Shown: positions 1 to 12,700 of the stretch, piece by piece
Layout of the letters: every line of letters begins with the position of its first letter
Numbering within the stretch: the stretch's first letter is position 1
Assembly: GCF_900496995.4 (NCBI RefSeq)
Contig: NC_044012.1
Span: forward strand, 1,302,001-1,366,000
Direction of reading: 5' to 3'
From: Aquila chrysaetos chrysaetos
Taxonomy: Eukaryota; Chordata; Aves; Accipitriformes; Accipitridae
Length of the DNA stretch: 64,000 bases
Position numbers and translations under genes: made by a program
Notes under the pieces: generated by a model
Databases searched by the model: none
What the model was told of the DNA's origin: nothing
Seen by the model: only the letters and a program-made list of their open reading frames with translations

Positions 1-462
1 GGGGTAATTGCCTGGACTCGGTTTTCAAAGGAGTCGTTCCTTCAACACCCAAAGGCACCGTCTTTGTAGCAGGCAGGAAGCTGGTGTTTGTGCTGTGCCC
101 CTGTGATCTCTCACCCTCCTGAACTCTAAATTACAAGGCAAGGGGAAGTTATGGTACCACCAGTTAAGGAGGAAACCGATTAGATTAACTTCTTTAAGTG
201 CCCCTGATTTAATTGTAGTGAGAAATCTGTTCTGAATGGTGGAAAGAGAAGACCAATTTAGTTTTGTTTCCTCAACAGAAATTCCCTTTCCTCAACAGAA
301 ATCCTGGACAACACAGAGGCTGCCTAAAACCCTTAACTACTTACTTATTTCACAAGACACATCTTGGTGTATGTGTCTAGTGGGTTACACAAAGGAGAGT
401 CACACTTTTACACAGTCCCATCCTGTGTCTGAAAGAGGCTGTCACAGCCAACTGGTCCTTAC

Positions 463-3400
463 CGGGTGGATCTCCCCTATGTAGTACTGCTTGAGCATTT
501 CCCTGGCATCTGTGGAATGCCCAACATCTTCAAAGCTCTCTGTGGCATCTCTACCAGCTTGTTCAAGCAAAACCTCTTCTCCACCTGGATGCTGGAAGAA
601 AAGACTTCAGGTGAGCAAAGCGCTAGATGCAAAAACTGTACAAAGAGTGCCAGCAGCCTTCCTTCCAACTGCTTCCATTCATCACAGATGCCTCAAATCA
701 ACACCATCAATAAAATCTTCCAAAGATTCAATTGTCCAACCGCTCCTTCAGGAATTCACGGAGAATGATGTGTGCTGCACAGCCTGGAAAATACGTTGCA
801 TAATAAAAATCCTTCCAAAGATGCAAATCCCCAACATACACAGGGAAGCACTGCTTTGCCCCCCTTCTGTGATTCTGTAGCAGATTTGGGCAAGAAAATA
901 ATACAAAAGAAAGGATATCCTCATGTAGCTTTTCATGGGCTTCACTACATAAATCAGACTCCCTTGCTTGCAGAGGAGCCTCTCCTGCATGATTTTCTCA
1001 AGAACTTTCCTGAGGCAACTCAAATGCTAGTGATGCACAAGACAACACTGCCTTTACAGACACCAGTGGAGGAAAGGATATTCTACTTCTTCAGATACTA
1101 CAAAAAATAATAGTATTTGGCTGACAGTCTCTCTCTGCACATAGCTGTGCAATGAGGAATGGAGAAGGACAGAGGAGAAATGGATCCTGTTTTCTAGAGG
1201 CATAAGAAGCTACGACTCTATTGTAGCCCCAACAATACCAAACTTGATCCAGTGTACAACCACTCAACGACCAGGGGAGAGAAAAAAAAGTTATACTGTT
1301 TGACATTGTATACTGATTTCAGAGATTCAGAAATTACAACAACAAAAGTATCAAATCCACAGGATGCTCCACAATGACACTGGCATTTCTGTTGGTGGCA
1401 GACAGTCACAGACAACTGTCAGACCAAGCGGTATGAACTGACAAGAAAAAACCTGGTGGAATTCTGTTTTCCTTGATGGGTTGGGCTCTTCTCTAGCACT
1501 GTCAATACCGTAATTCCAGGAACAGATGGCAATGGAAAGCGCTAACCACAAAGCCAGCAAAGTACAATCTCTTTACAGTGTGAGTGTGAACAAATAGTTC
1601 AGCTATTTGTTAAACTATCAGCTAATCCAGTTAAACTAATAAAGTGGTCAGGCTTCTGAGTGCACACACAGGGCCTAACCCAGTTTTCCAGACCATCAGG
1701 CAACAAGCACTGAACACGCTAGTTGAGAAGATGAGACTTGTTCACTGCTGCCTGAAATGCCTCTAACAGCTACATGCCTGGAACTGGAGAAGAGATGTTG
1801 GGCTAAATTTCAGATCAAAGGACTAACACACCTGTTTTTCTCTGTAATATCCTTTTCCTTCCCACAGACACAGAACAGTTGTCATTGCCCCTCTTCCTTC
1901 AGCTTGCCTGTTTTTGCTGCCAAAAGTCTAAATATTCCCACTTGGCTATCACACCTCATACCAAACATACTCGGTATGGACACAAAAACAGTCCAGTTGT
2001 TTACTCCAGTGAGTTCCTGCGGCCAATTCTGCAATCCTCATATCAGAGCTCTTTATTCTGAATAAATCCTTTTATTGTCCAGGTATGTGACAAAATCAAC
2101 GTGGAGCTTTCTCAGCAGTCATGAAGGGCAAAGTCTGCAGTCCTAGGACACAGTTTAGTTAGCAGTTAGTTATTAGATTGCCTTAGCTGTAAAACCAAGC
2201 GAGGCTCCACTCCGCTCGTTCCCTCCGTGCCTGGCTACAGGTCTTGCTGCCATTTCCCCCACACCAACCCTTAGGCTCACTTGATCTCAGAGGGAGTCAG
2301 ATCAGGGAGTACCCTAGCAGAAAACCCACCCTACAAAAAAAAAGAAGAAGAATCAATTATCTGCTGGGGTAGCCATGAATGAGCTCACTACAGAGTTGGA
2401 TGCGTGTCCCTCTTTACACAAGGCAGTTAACGGGAACACAGGCCACCAAGACAGAACAGCAAGACCACCCTTTAGGTTGTTTCTGCGCCCCTTAGATCAC
2501 ACTCTCAGACTTGGCTGCAGTGGTAGGATGCTGTCTATTGCCTATGCACATTACTTGGAACAACTGTCCCATTTTCAGCTATTTTATAAGCGTACTTGCA
2601 AAGATCCACAGAAACTAGGGGATGAAAAGCTGGCCATTTACTTTAAGCCTTCTAGAAGAACTCCTTAGGGATGTCTCACCAGAAATCTTATTTCAGATGG
2701 AAAAATATCAGAACTGAATTTTAAGAAGACAACTTTGCTTTCCTAATCATCCACGCTAAAAGGGCAGACAAAAACCTGCAGTAACAGGGAACACACAGTG
2801 GATATTGGTTTTCAGTGGCATCCAGTCTTTGCACATACAAGAGACAAAAAGAATGGTAAAGTACAAGAGACAAGAAGAACAGTAAATTTACTCCTCTTTA
2901 CATCTTTGGGTCTGAAGCCTTTCTATGCACTTGCTAAATCCACAAGTAAGAAAAAGAATTATTTATTCATGCACATCTGTCCTTTGCTGTAATCACCAAG
3001 CCAAAAGAAAAAACTTGAAAACATTTTGGCATATCATATTTCCGAAAGGACTCCCTAGTCTAGACAACCACAACTGCAGCCAGACAATTCTTACCTTGTC
3101 ATACCCAAGCAAATGTAAAACCAGACTATACAGGAAGTCATTTATGCTGCCACAAAACTTCTCAAAGCTACAGCTCCTGCAGGAAGATGTGAAAACTGAA
3201 AGTGTTGCAAACACTTTGCAACAAAGAAAAAAAGTACTTCCAGAGGAAACAATGGCTGAAAAACGTCTGTTTCTGAAAAGAAACAGACAAAAGCAAACAA
3301 CAACAAGAGAGGTGGGCCCAAGTGCCAGTCCTCAGAAGTTTTGCTCAACAGCAGTAATAGAACAGGAACCTCCTTGTCACTGGAGCCTTCAGCATACACA

Positions 3401-6400
3401 ATAAATAAAAGTACATGTTGACAGCAACGTTAATAGTCTTGAAGCACCAGTTCTGGAAGGATATGACCAACGCCACTGAGCAAACAGTTTTACAGGGAGA
3501 ACCCTGTCATTTGGAAGTGAAAGCACAACAGCCATCACCAGTATAAGGCACCCTCCAGAGTCACTGGCCTGGGCAGTGCAGAAGGGAGGCCAGCTTGCTC
3601 ATGCCACAGTCGGGAGATTTAGGGGGGAGAGAAAACCCAAGGCTTCCTCATGCTCTGCAGTACTCACAGCTACAGCAGGTGCTCTCACAAGCATCGTTTG
3701 AGTGTGATCTTTGAATGAAGTTCTCCAAATTGCAAACTGGGTCCAGAGAAGAGCAAAGTAGGGCGTTTTACAACCCCATATTCAGTCCAAGCTCACTTTA
3801 AATGTCATTGATGCTCTAAGGTGGCAAGCAAAGAAAGTTTGCCCTTGATGACTCACTCCCTAATTAGCAGCTCATACAGTCCATCTTCTGTGTTCAGCCA
3901 GCAGGGTTGTATTTATTCATGAGACCTCAGAAGATGCTCTATCTGTGTAGCCTTTAGAAGGGATATGGAGCGGGCAAAAAGCAGCAGCAAGTCAGAACCG
4001 TAGGTACGCGGCGAAGGCTTCTGAGAGTGCACCACAGAAACTCAGTGCAGAACACAAGAGCCTAGGGTCACCTTTTCACAAATTCCAAGTGCCTGTCTGC
4101 ATAAGTCTGGCAGGCAACTGCTGTTACAGACCCACTGTAAACTACAAATGAGCTCAGAAGCAATACTAAGCTCTACAGCTAATGAGATTGCTGGATCAGG
4201 TAAGACACAAGATCATCAGGTTGAGGAGGGATGCAAAAAGCTTTCATTCCTAGCCCCCAGTATTAGAGAAATAAGCCAGGAAATGGAAGACTATTACTGT
4301 ACAGTAATAATGTGCCAGTACCTACAAGCCAGAAAACAAGGACAAGCAGTCATCTAGACAAATGGTGTTCATCAACCACACATCTTTCAAAGTTTGTTTT
4401 AAGACACGGAACAGGTTTCCCCAAAAACATCTCTGCAAAGCTGGAGCAAGTCAGCATGAGCAAAACCAGATCTCTGACATTCCTCCTTCTCCCTCACAGA
4501 GTTCTGGTTTCAGACACACCAGAGTACGCAGGAATTAAATGCAGAAAGACAAAGAAGGGTATTCAATATTGTTTTCTTACTGCTGGTGCAGTAAGGAGGT
4601 AAGAATCTAATAACTTGCTGCCTTTTTGGTATAAGCAACCACCTGATACTTCCCTCCTCTTTACTTTCATCTCAATGACAATGCTCTTAACTACCAGCTC
4701 TTCCGAGCACAGACCCTACCTTAGCTATATGCTTGCCTGGAAAGAGCGTAACTTCTGTTAGAACCGCATAAATTTTACAGAGAAGCTGTTAGTAGTAGAG
4801 TATTTCCTTCTTTTGAAACATAGTTTGAAGAACATTATACTTGAAACCAACTGACCAGTTTGGGTTAGAGTTGTCACAACCCACGCTCACTCCACTTGGA
4901 AACTGGTTCAAATACATTCTAGTCATGCTTACCACGGGTATCAGCAGCAGCAGCGCATGCCAAGACACAAAGCTGAGGTGGCTGCTGTGTCCTGTGGACT
5001 CAGATAACAGACAAAAGGGTATACTGAAGATACACGCATCTCCAAACTCTTCTAGTCATGTGTAAAAACGGAGATAAACCATGTCCCTCTATCGTAAGAA
5101 TGCTTGTGAAAATAAGTCTATTACAGATTGCGCACTGGTTAAAAGCCACAGATTTTAATACCAGTGTGGTGAGGGCATAAGTGTGAGTAGTACCAGACCT
5201 CAGAGAGCCTGTCAGGGAGGTACATCTGCCTTCCTCTGCTTCCTCACTCATCATTCACACCTACCTGAGCAGCCAGCCCTTTTTGTTCTAGCCATAGCCT
5301 ACACTTGCTTTTCTAGACTACTGCAATCAGGAGTAATATCATGTATTCTGGTAGTCCAGTTACCTGGATTTGGGAGAAAATTATACTATCACCATAAGGC
5401 TATCTCAGATTCAAATAATCACACTTCATTTCAGGCACTTACAGGCTTTCTGAAACACAAGAGATTGCAGTCTCTCAGAAACATCTATGAAATTTCAGTT
5501 TTTGTCTTTGCACATCTCCTGCATTTTGTTCACATTCTTATAATTCAGTACAATTTTGCTATGTGATAAATGTCTTGTTACCCCTGTTACACAGTAAATA
5601 ACAAAGTAAATTGGAAGTTTAAACCAATCCATGCTTCAAACAGATTTTGAGTTGGCTAGCTCATGGCTGACCTGCTGTACCTAGTTTGCAGGAATCACGA
5701 AGCAAAATTCAACAATCTTTTAGCAGTGAGGCTTCTTTGAGATTACGCAATCACTCCAAGGTAACGCTCCAGTGGAATTCAGCAATCCTGTTCAAATAAT
5801 CTGTGACCAAAGGCCAGAAAAGGCAACAATTAGACACTGCTTCAGTGACTACACAGGATCAAGGGGAAATATTACCCACTGAAACCTTGATAGCTGCAGT
5901 TACAGCAACTCAAAGCTCTAAAGCAGAACAGTTTATCAGACAACTGTAACTTTTAAATAAGACAAACACTCCTGGTTCCGATCAGCTACACATTGTTCCC
6001 CGTCACTTGACTGACTACAGTGGGGTAACAGATATAAAGTGTATTTTTGCCAATGAATTAGGCCTTGATCTATGTTTACAAGTTTCACTATGTCAGCAAT
6101 GGGTGTACATAGCAGAATGGTGTGTCAGCCATACTGGCACAGTTAAAACAGTGGCCTTATTCTTCTTTCTTTCCCTAGTCCAAGTAGATCTTTTTCATGT
6201 CAGAAAAACACAAATGGGATAAAGGGCTTGGAAAGGGCAATGTGAAATATCACCTCAAGGTGACATTCAGGGCACTGCTAAACCTGGCTTGCTGGGGGGG
6301 GGGGGGGGAGGAGTGAAGCATTTTTCTGGGCTTATTTATAATACTGAAGGTGTCCCAGGGAACACATCCCAGATGCTTTCCTACACAGAGAATGCTGAGA

Positions 6401-9259
6401 TGAAGACTGTGACCACCACACAGCATCCATGCTCTGAAACACAGCGTCATTCACGCTGGAGTAAGTATCTTGAAAACATTTTTCTAATTCTTAAGTTTGA
6501 AAAGTGATAAGCAGCAACCATAATTGGAAGACCAAGGCAAATGTAAGACAAGGCACGCAGTTTCTGCAAGTATTGTTCCAACCTCCAGCTGGTTTTGGCT
6601 CATCCTAAACCCACAGCATTTTGTTATTTAGAAACCAGCAGTGAATTACTTTTCCATGTTTTTGCCCAGTCTTCTCCTGAATCTACTTAATCTTCTTGCA
6701 TGCACAACAACCTTTGGCAAGGAGTTCCACTGGTCTGCTCTGTGTTGCGTGAAGGAACACCATTTGTTTGTTTTGAATCTGGCTCCAGCCAGCTTCTTTG
6801 ATGTCCCCTGGTTCTTGTACTAGACTTTTAGATGCAGGCAAACCTGAAAGATTTCAGAAACTAGTGGAATAACAAACGTTCTTCAAAATACACCCGCCAC
6901 CCTGCCCATTTCATTTGATCAGCAGAGGTAGCTGGGCCCACAGCTTTGTACTCCACTGCACTCTCTCAGGAATTTGACAGATGCCAGATGACAGGTTTGG
7001 CCTAGTGCCGGAGAACCCAAACATTGGAGGAGGCGTGCATGTAGAGGGAGGCAGTCAGCTGCTCAAAAAATCCTTGCGTACCAGCTGGAAAACTCCTGGT
7101 CTTGTGAACTGACCCTAGAACAGGAATCTGAGTACCTTAGCTCTGCTCGTAGCTCCACCATTTAAGAGCTTCCTGAGTTAGAGTCACACTCAATTCAATT
7201 GTCTTCTTCCCACCCCAACGATAAGCTCTCTACAGTACAGTTTGCATCTTGTTGTAGATGCATGTGACTAACTGTGCAACTGGTTCCTCACCTCAGCCAG
7301 ACCTGCAGGCTCTCCTGTAAAACAAACAGCTGAGCATCAGCTGATAATTCTTCATGCCACTGCTGCCCTGTGGCACCAAACTGCCATGCTTCCACCAGGC
7401 ACCATCCCACTGTCCCACATACTTCTCTTTCCAGCGTACTGGGTGCCTAGAGTCTCTCTCAAGTATCAAAGACCCAAGAACAGCAGCTGCTCAGTGAGCA
7501 GCTCTTCAGTTCCTGCACCTGACACAGAGGCATCTGTGAACAGTGCCTGAGTACCAACAGTAGACACTGGTGAGCAAAGGAGCGAGCAGCCAGGATCCAT
7601 TCATGGTCCTGCAAAAGCAAGATTTTTCATTATAAAAGCTATAAACGATGCAGAACTGGCTAAGGCAAAGGCCAGCTCACACCACTGTAGTAAAAGACAC
7701 TCCTTAACTTGTTCACTGAAATACCTTAGGGGCTCTCTCAAAATAAATGTTGGTGGGGAAGACTCAAAGCACAAGTCAGATTCAGAAGGGGGCATTACGA
7801 TGCTGGATCCAATGAACAAAGTAGATTGTGTCCAACTTTATAAATAAATACTGAAAGCTACACAGAAAGGCTCTACATCCAGCTGTCGGGCCACCGTAAA
7901 AAAGCTGCCAGGTTATCATTCTCTCCTCCTATCTGATAAGCCTCTAAACCTCACCAAGGTAGCTGTGTCATTATATGTTATGACTACATAGCAGACATGC
8001 TTTAATCGTATATGCCTGGAGGAAAATCAGCATTTAATTTAGACAAGCAAAACCGACAAGCAGCAACATGTGCACTTTCAACGAAGTGCTCTTCTTTTAA
8101 AGCTGATTCAGACTAACTTTTGTACGTTATTAACCTGTAGCTGCTGCAAAGGGTTTGGTGTTATTTTAAGCTGGGATAAAAGCCCTTTGAAATTTTGTTA
8201 CCATTTCTTCCCACTCTATCTTCAGCTCCAAACACTAGGGATACCGCTCTCAACCTTCTCAAGAACAGAAATCAAAAGCACCGAGTCTAGAAGCAATTTC
8301 TGTCCCCACATCCAAGAGAACTGGAGATTATGCAGCAGAGACTGCATCGCTTCCCAATCACTCGTGCACGGTCACCTCTGGGAAGGCAGTAACGTGGCAG
8401 ATGCTCGCCTACTGAATCACCATTACTATTCTCCTTTAAGTTCCGGGGTGTCCCTGGAGACATCAACTTTAAACTACTTATCTAGCCCTATGCCATTTAC
8501 CCTACATGACCAGAAGTGAAGTAACGTGGCTTAAGGAGAGCTGCACCTCCCATGTAAGGCATGCCTGAACAGATTTCCGAAGAAAACAGAAGTTGACTCC
8601 AACGAGTAGAAGCATAACCCCTGCACTCGGCTGGCCTTTGCCACAGCTCTCCCGTTCCTTGCGGGCGTCTCTGACCGGGGGCAGCAGTTCTCCTGAGCGT
8701 ATAAACCGGCCAACAAACCAGCGGCTCCCCCGGGGCCCCTGCTCAAGGCCTGCGGACCCCTCCTTCGGGCACTGCGGGGCCGCCGAGACCCCACAGCCTG
8801 GGGCCAGGGAGCTGCCTCAGGGACACAGCAGGCCCCCCCCCCCCCACAGGGGGCCTACTCGCCTCCCCTTCCCCTTGCAGCCCCCCCCGCCCCGGGATCT
8901 CAGCCCCCCAGCGCACCCCTCCCGCCCCCCCCAGTCCCCCTCCCTCGCTCCCCCCAGACCCTCCCCTTCCCTCTCAGCCCCAAACGCCGTCCCCAGGCCC
9001 CCCCCGCTCTCCTCCTTCCCTCAGCCCCCCCCCGCCCCCGGGCCTGTCCTTCCCCCCCGCCGGCCCCTGAGGGGACGGGCCGGGATCCCGCCCCGCCCGG
9101 CCTCACCTCTTCCAGGAAGCGGGTGACATCGTAGACGCGGCCGTGGATAACCAGCCAGGCCTCGCGGCTGCAGTTCCGCTTCCCCACCTCCTCCAGCGTG
9201 AAGACGGGCCCGGCCTCCGCCGCGCAGTCCCCGGTCTCCGTGCGCTCCCCGGGCTCCAT
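463..9259 (-). CDS. CYB5B: Cytochrome b5 type B, exons 1-2 (partial gene)
   Basis: CYB5B is the outer mitochondrial membrane form of cytochrome b5, a haem protein that carries electrons for reductase partners. Two exons are visible. Exon 1 (9107-9259) encodes 51 residues beginning [10 protein letters not shown] and ending in [10 protein letters not shown], followed by a GTGAGG donor. Exon 2 (463-591) encodes 43 residues starting [13 protein letters not shown] and ending in GEIHP, with a CAG acceptor and GTAAGG donor. Both junctions are in phase 0. The HPGG motif supplies the first haem-ligand histidine and the VGHS motif in exon 2 the second. The remaining exons, with the short linker and the C-terminal membrane anchor, should lie before position 1. 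The start is the only ATG ahead of the conserved LEEVGKRN block. The gene is divergent from TERF2. CYB5B is preferred over CYB5A because of the sequence and the TERF2 neighbour. Confidence 0.96.
6294..6308 (+). repeat. Poly-G run
   Basis: A run of 15 G residues followed by GGAG lies within the AT-rich CYB5B intron. It is isolated from other GC-rich sequence. Confidence 0.85.
6645..6825 (-). mobile_element. Old CR1/L3-like LINE fragment
   Basis: The plus strand carries a string of phrases typical of the antisense of old amniote CR1-class elements: GGCAAGGAGTTCCACTGG, a GTGTTGCGTGAAGGA stretch, TTTGTTTGTTTTGAATCTG and a CCCCTGGTTCTTGTACTAG end. I recall these phrases from reptile and crocodile CR1 copies. 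The copy is diverged and very short, so it is probably an ancient insertion. Family assignment is from memory. Confidence 0.5.
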
Positions 9260-9700
9260 GCTGGCTGCCGGCAGCTTCGCGGAATGACGGGCTTGGCCCA
9301 CGGCAGCCGCCGTAGCGATGGCGGACGCCCCCCCGCCCCCGATAACTAACGGCCCGCGACGGCGCCCGGCCGAGTCCGCCGGCCAATGAGGAACGAGGGG
9401 CACCGGCGGTGGGGCGACTGCTGGCGCCGGCTGCAGCCAATGGGAGGGCGCGGCGCCGGGCGTGGGCCAATAGGGTGACAGGGCGGGAAGGCGCTGGGCC
9501 TCGCCTCGCGTCGCCTCAGGCGGTGCGCTCCGGTGGTGCGCTCCGGTCCGGTCCGGCCCGGCCCCGGCCTCCGCTTCCCCCGGGGGGAGCGCGGCTGGCG
9601 GGCAGCTGGGGCCTCGGCCGCTCTGCCACCCCACCTGGGCCGCCGGTAGAGCGAGGTTCCCGTCAGCAGCCTGCCCGCAGCGGAGCCTGGTGTCCATCCC
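8700..9700 (-). promoter_or_regulatory. CYB5B: CYB5B CpG-island promoter with three CCAAT boxes
   Basis: A GC-rich, CpG-dense block covers CYB5B exon 1 and its upstream side. Three CCAAT boxes lie upstream of the start codon at 9383-9387, 9437-9441 and 9467-9471, spaced 54 and 30 bp apart, which suggests NF-Y binding. No TATA box was seen. The limits are approximate. Confidence 0.75.
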
Positions 9701-12700
9701 CGGCCTCCGGTAACTCTCCCCGTCCGGCCTGTTGGGATCGCCTAGGAAGCGCCTGTTCCTGTCAGGGACCGTCCGAGCTCGCCTGACCGCGTGCGGTCGG
9801 AGCTGCAGCACCCTTCCCAGAGCCCAGCCGCAGATGTCTGCGACAGGCCGCCTCGGGGTTGTCTCCGGTAGCAAACGCGGTTGGAAGGCGGTGCAAGCCA
9901 TCCGCAGCGGGTGCGGGGACAGGGAGCCACAGGCGGCGGCTGTTTCGTCAGGAAAGTGCGGGGGATGTGTGCTGGCAAGAATCATTTTTCAGGGTCCCTC
10001 AGCTGAGCTGCAGCATTCTTTTGGTAGGCTTTCGATTCCAGTGCCAATCGGAACAGCTTTTTTGCCGCCCTTTTTGTTTCGATTCTTTCTGTGTGTATAT
10101 AAAATAGATGGCCAACTCACAGGTCGTTAAATGGAGCCAGGGGAGGTGCAGCACACCTCCAAGTGCTGCGTTTTCATCGGTTTCTCCAGGAAAGTGTTCA
10201 TGTGCAGATCTGATGTGAGTCACTTGGTAAATTCTCTCTTCCCTGCCAGCCACATTGAGCAGGTTTAGGGACAAAGAGACTGTTTGGAGGCTCAGGAACC
10301 TGAGTAATTTGTAAACCTGATGGTTCTAATCTATGAACTCGCATTCGTGGCTGTGGAATTTATTTTGTTACACTTGCAGTGCAGGTATAACAATGGACAG
10401 TGAACTGTTTGTTTTAACGTAACTGCTGAGGAGGCAGAAATGCCCTATGTTGTAAGAAGTGCTAATACTATTACCAACACAGGCTAAAGATTAAAGGTAC
10501 ATGCAAAGAGAATTTGAGCAGGCTAACGTTTGTGCAGTTTGCTGCAGTTGGAGTTTTAAAAGGAGCTCAAGTGAAGCAAGTACCTGTACCTGGCCTGCCA
10601 CTAAGCTGGGATCTCTGTGGGAATGAGACATACCTAATGGTACAGTCTGGGAGATTTGTCAGCTCAAAGATGTTATCCTAACCATGCTGTCTGTCCACAT
10701 TGACTTCAGTCCAAAGACAGGTTAGCTCCCTGAAGATCCCAGATTGTATGTCAAACAAATCTTCTAGGTCACTCTCTGGTAAGAAAGAAGGGTATCTTTT
10801 ATTACTGGAGAGAAAGAAGTTGCTCCAGTCGTGCCTGCCAACCGCATTCTCTAATCCAATTACTGTTGTAATGCATGGCCTTTGCAAATGGCTGAAATTC
10901 TGGGCTGAGACCTGGCATGGCATCTGTTTTTCATACACTGGCTTATTCTGTCCTTGTTCTACTGGTTTTCTACAAGGAAATGGGGATTGAGGTGCAATCA
11001 AAGAAGTAGTAAGAAAATAATGCCACTGTACTAGGTAAAGAATAAAGTGCGGGGAGAGAAGGCATTCGAGTCAGATCAGTCTAATTTGTGTAGGATTCAA
11101 ATCCATCCTGCTGTCAATGTGTTCTCTGTCTTAGGAAGTAAGCTAAAAATCTGGATATACCACAGCAATAGTTGAATTTTACTGAATGTTTCACATCCTT
11201 TGGTACCTGGTGTGCTGGTGACTTTTCCTCTTGTTCCTTAAGAGCCTCGGTTCTCGTAGCTGTAGCAAAGAGTGTTTGTCTTTGTAAGTGCATTTACTGC
11301 CTTGTGCTTCCCAGCAAGCTTGTAGTCGTTCATCAGAATTCTCTACTCATACTCCGCTGGCACAGCAAACTGGGGTTTCTGCTTCTCCAAAAGCCTGGTA
11401 GGTAGTGCAGCGCCTGGTTGCACACACTGCCTTTGCTATATTGCTCTGGTGAATTGTTAGCTTTTGTGTGGCCACCTTCTAAATTAAACTCTATGTTACT
11501 GTACGACATTTATTGAGACAGCCGTAAAGCTAGAATATTTCTCTGTCTCTCAGTGCTTTCATCTATGCTAGCTACTTTTTTTTTTTTTTTAACTGAGCCA
11601 ATGCATGCACACTTGATGGCCTCCTTTAAATATACACTTATTCCCCACTGTTACCCAGTGAAGTCTGCAGTGACTCTTCCAAGCCAAGCGTCAGAACCAG
11701 TACTCTGTCTGTACGTGCTTGGGCTATGCAAAGCAGCTGCTAAAGTCACACTGTTCTTGAAGTCCTTGGCCTCCTTTTCCTCTCTTTGTTACAGGCTGGA
11801 GGGCGCAGACCTTGCGGCTTCCCCTCCAGCTATTTCATAGCAATAGAGATACTTCATCTGTAAATGCAAATTCAGGTATCTGCTCTATCTGGGCAAGTCC
11901 ATACATTTACTTAACCAGATATTGGTATATTGTTAGTCTTAGCCTGTTGTTCTGAAACTTCTTCAGTTACCCAATCAATAGCTCGGTCTCAACATAGCTT
12001 AAATATTGAGCTTATTCTTCTTCTTTTGATCCTTTCTGTGTATCTTTTTCCAGTCATTAGGGATGGTTCCCTGATTCTGTGTGTAACCCAAGTATCCTCT
12101 CTGACATGGAAGAATTTCTAGCTCCTTGCACTGATGTGACATACAACCTTGCAGTTCCCTTACTGTGTAACGTTACTCAGAGGGAGGCTCCCCCCAGCCA
12201 GGCTATGTACTGTAAACTACCATGGGATTTCATCACCATGCACCCCTCTCGCCACAACGTCCTTCTGCCCAGCCTTGACAAGTGCAGTCATGTATCATTT
12301 CACACAGAGAGCTGCTCTAAAGATCACTCTGCCCTCTCGCTTTGACCAGGCTACACATCTTGGCACATTTCTGCTAGCCCCATCCCTTGGTTGCATCAAA
12401 AACTATGTCTCTTTTTCTAGTTCCTTCCCAGCATGTTCCTGCCTGTCTCGATTTCAATGTGAAGTACTGACCTTTGCCTCGAATTGGTTCACAGCATCAG
12501 TTTCTATAACCTACTTGATAAATATTTTTAAGTGCCTTTGTGCTTTCTTTTCTGCAGCTCTCATGTGGAGAGTTTCTCCGTATATTTTGCAAAGCAGTCT
12601 CATTATCCTCCTCAACGTTTCCCTTTTCCACTATTTTGTTACTGCCTGTTTTTCTATTGCTGTCCACTGCCTTTCTGAGACTACTAGGCATGGTATCTGT

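Larger units (their letters stand above)
592..9106 (-). other. CYB5B intron 1, no gene seen
   Basis: This is an 8.5 kb, comparatively AT-rich intron between CYB5B exons 1 and 2. All open frames are short (longest about 159 codons) and none resembles a known protein. It contains a 15-base G run and one old CR1-like fragment, both listed separately. The 462 bases before exon 2 are the start of intron 2; nothing further was recognised there. Confidence 0.85.
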
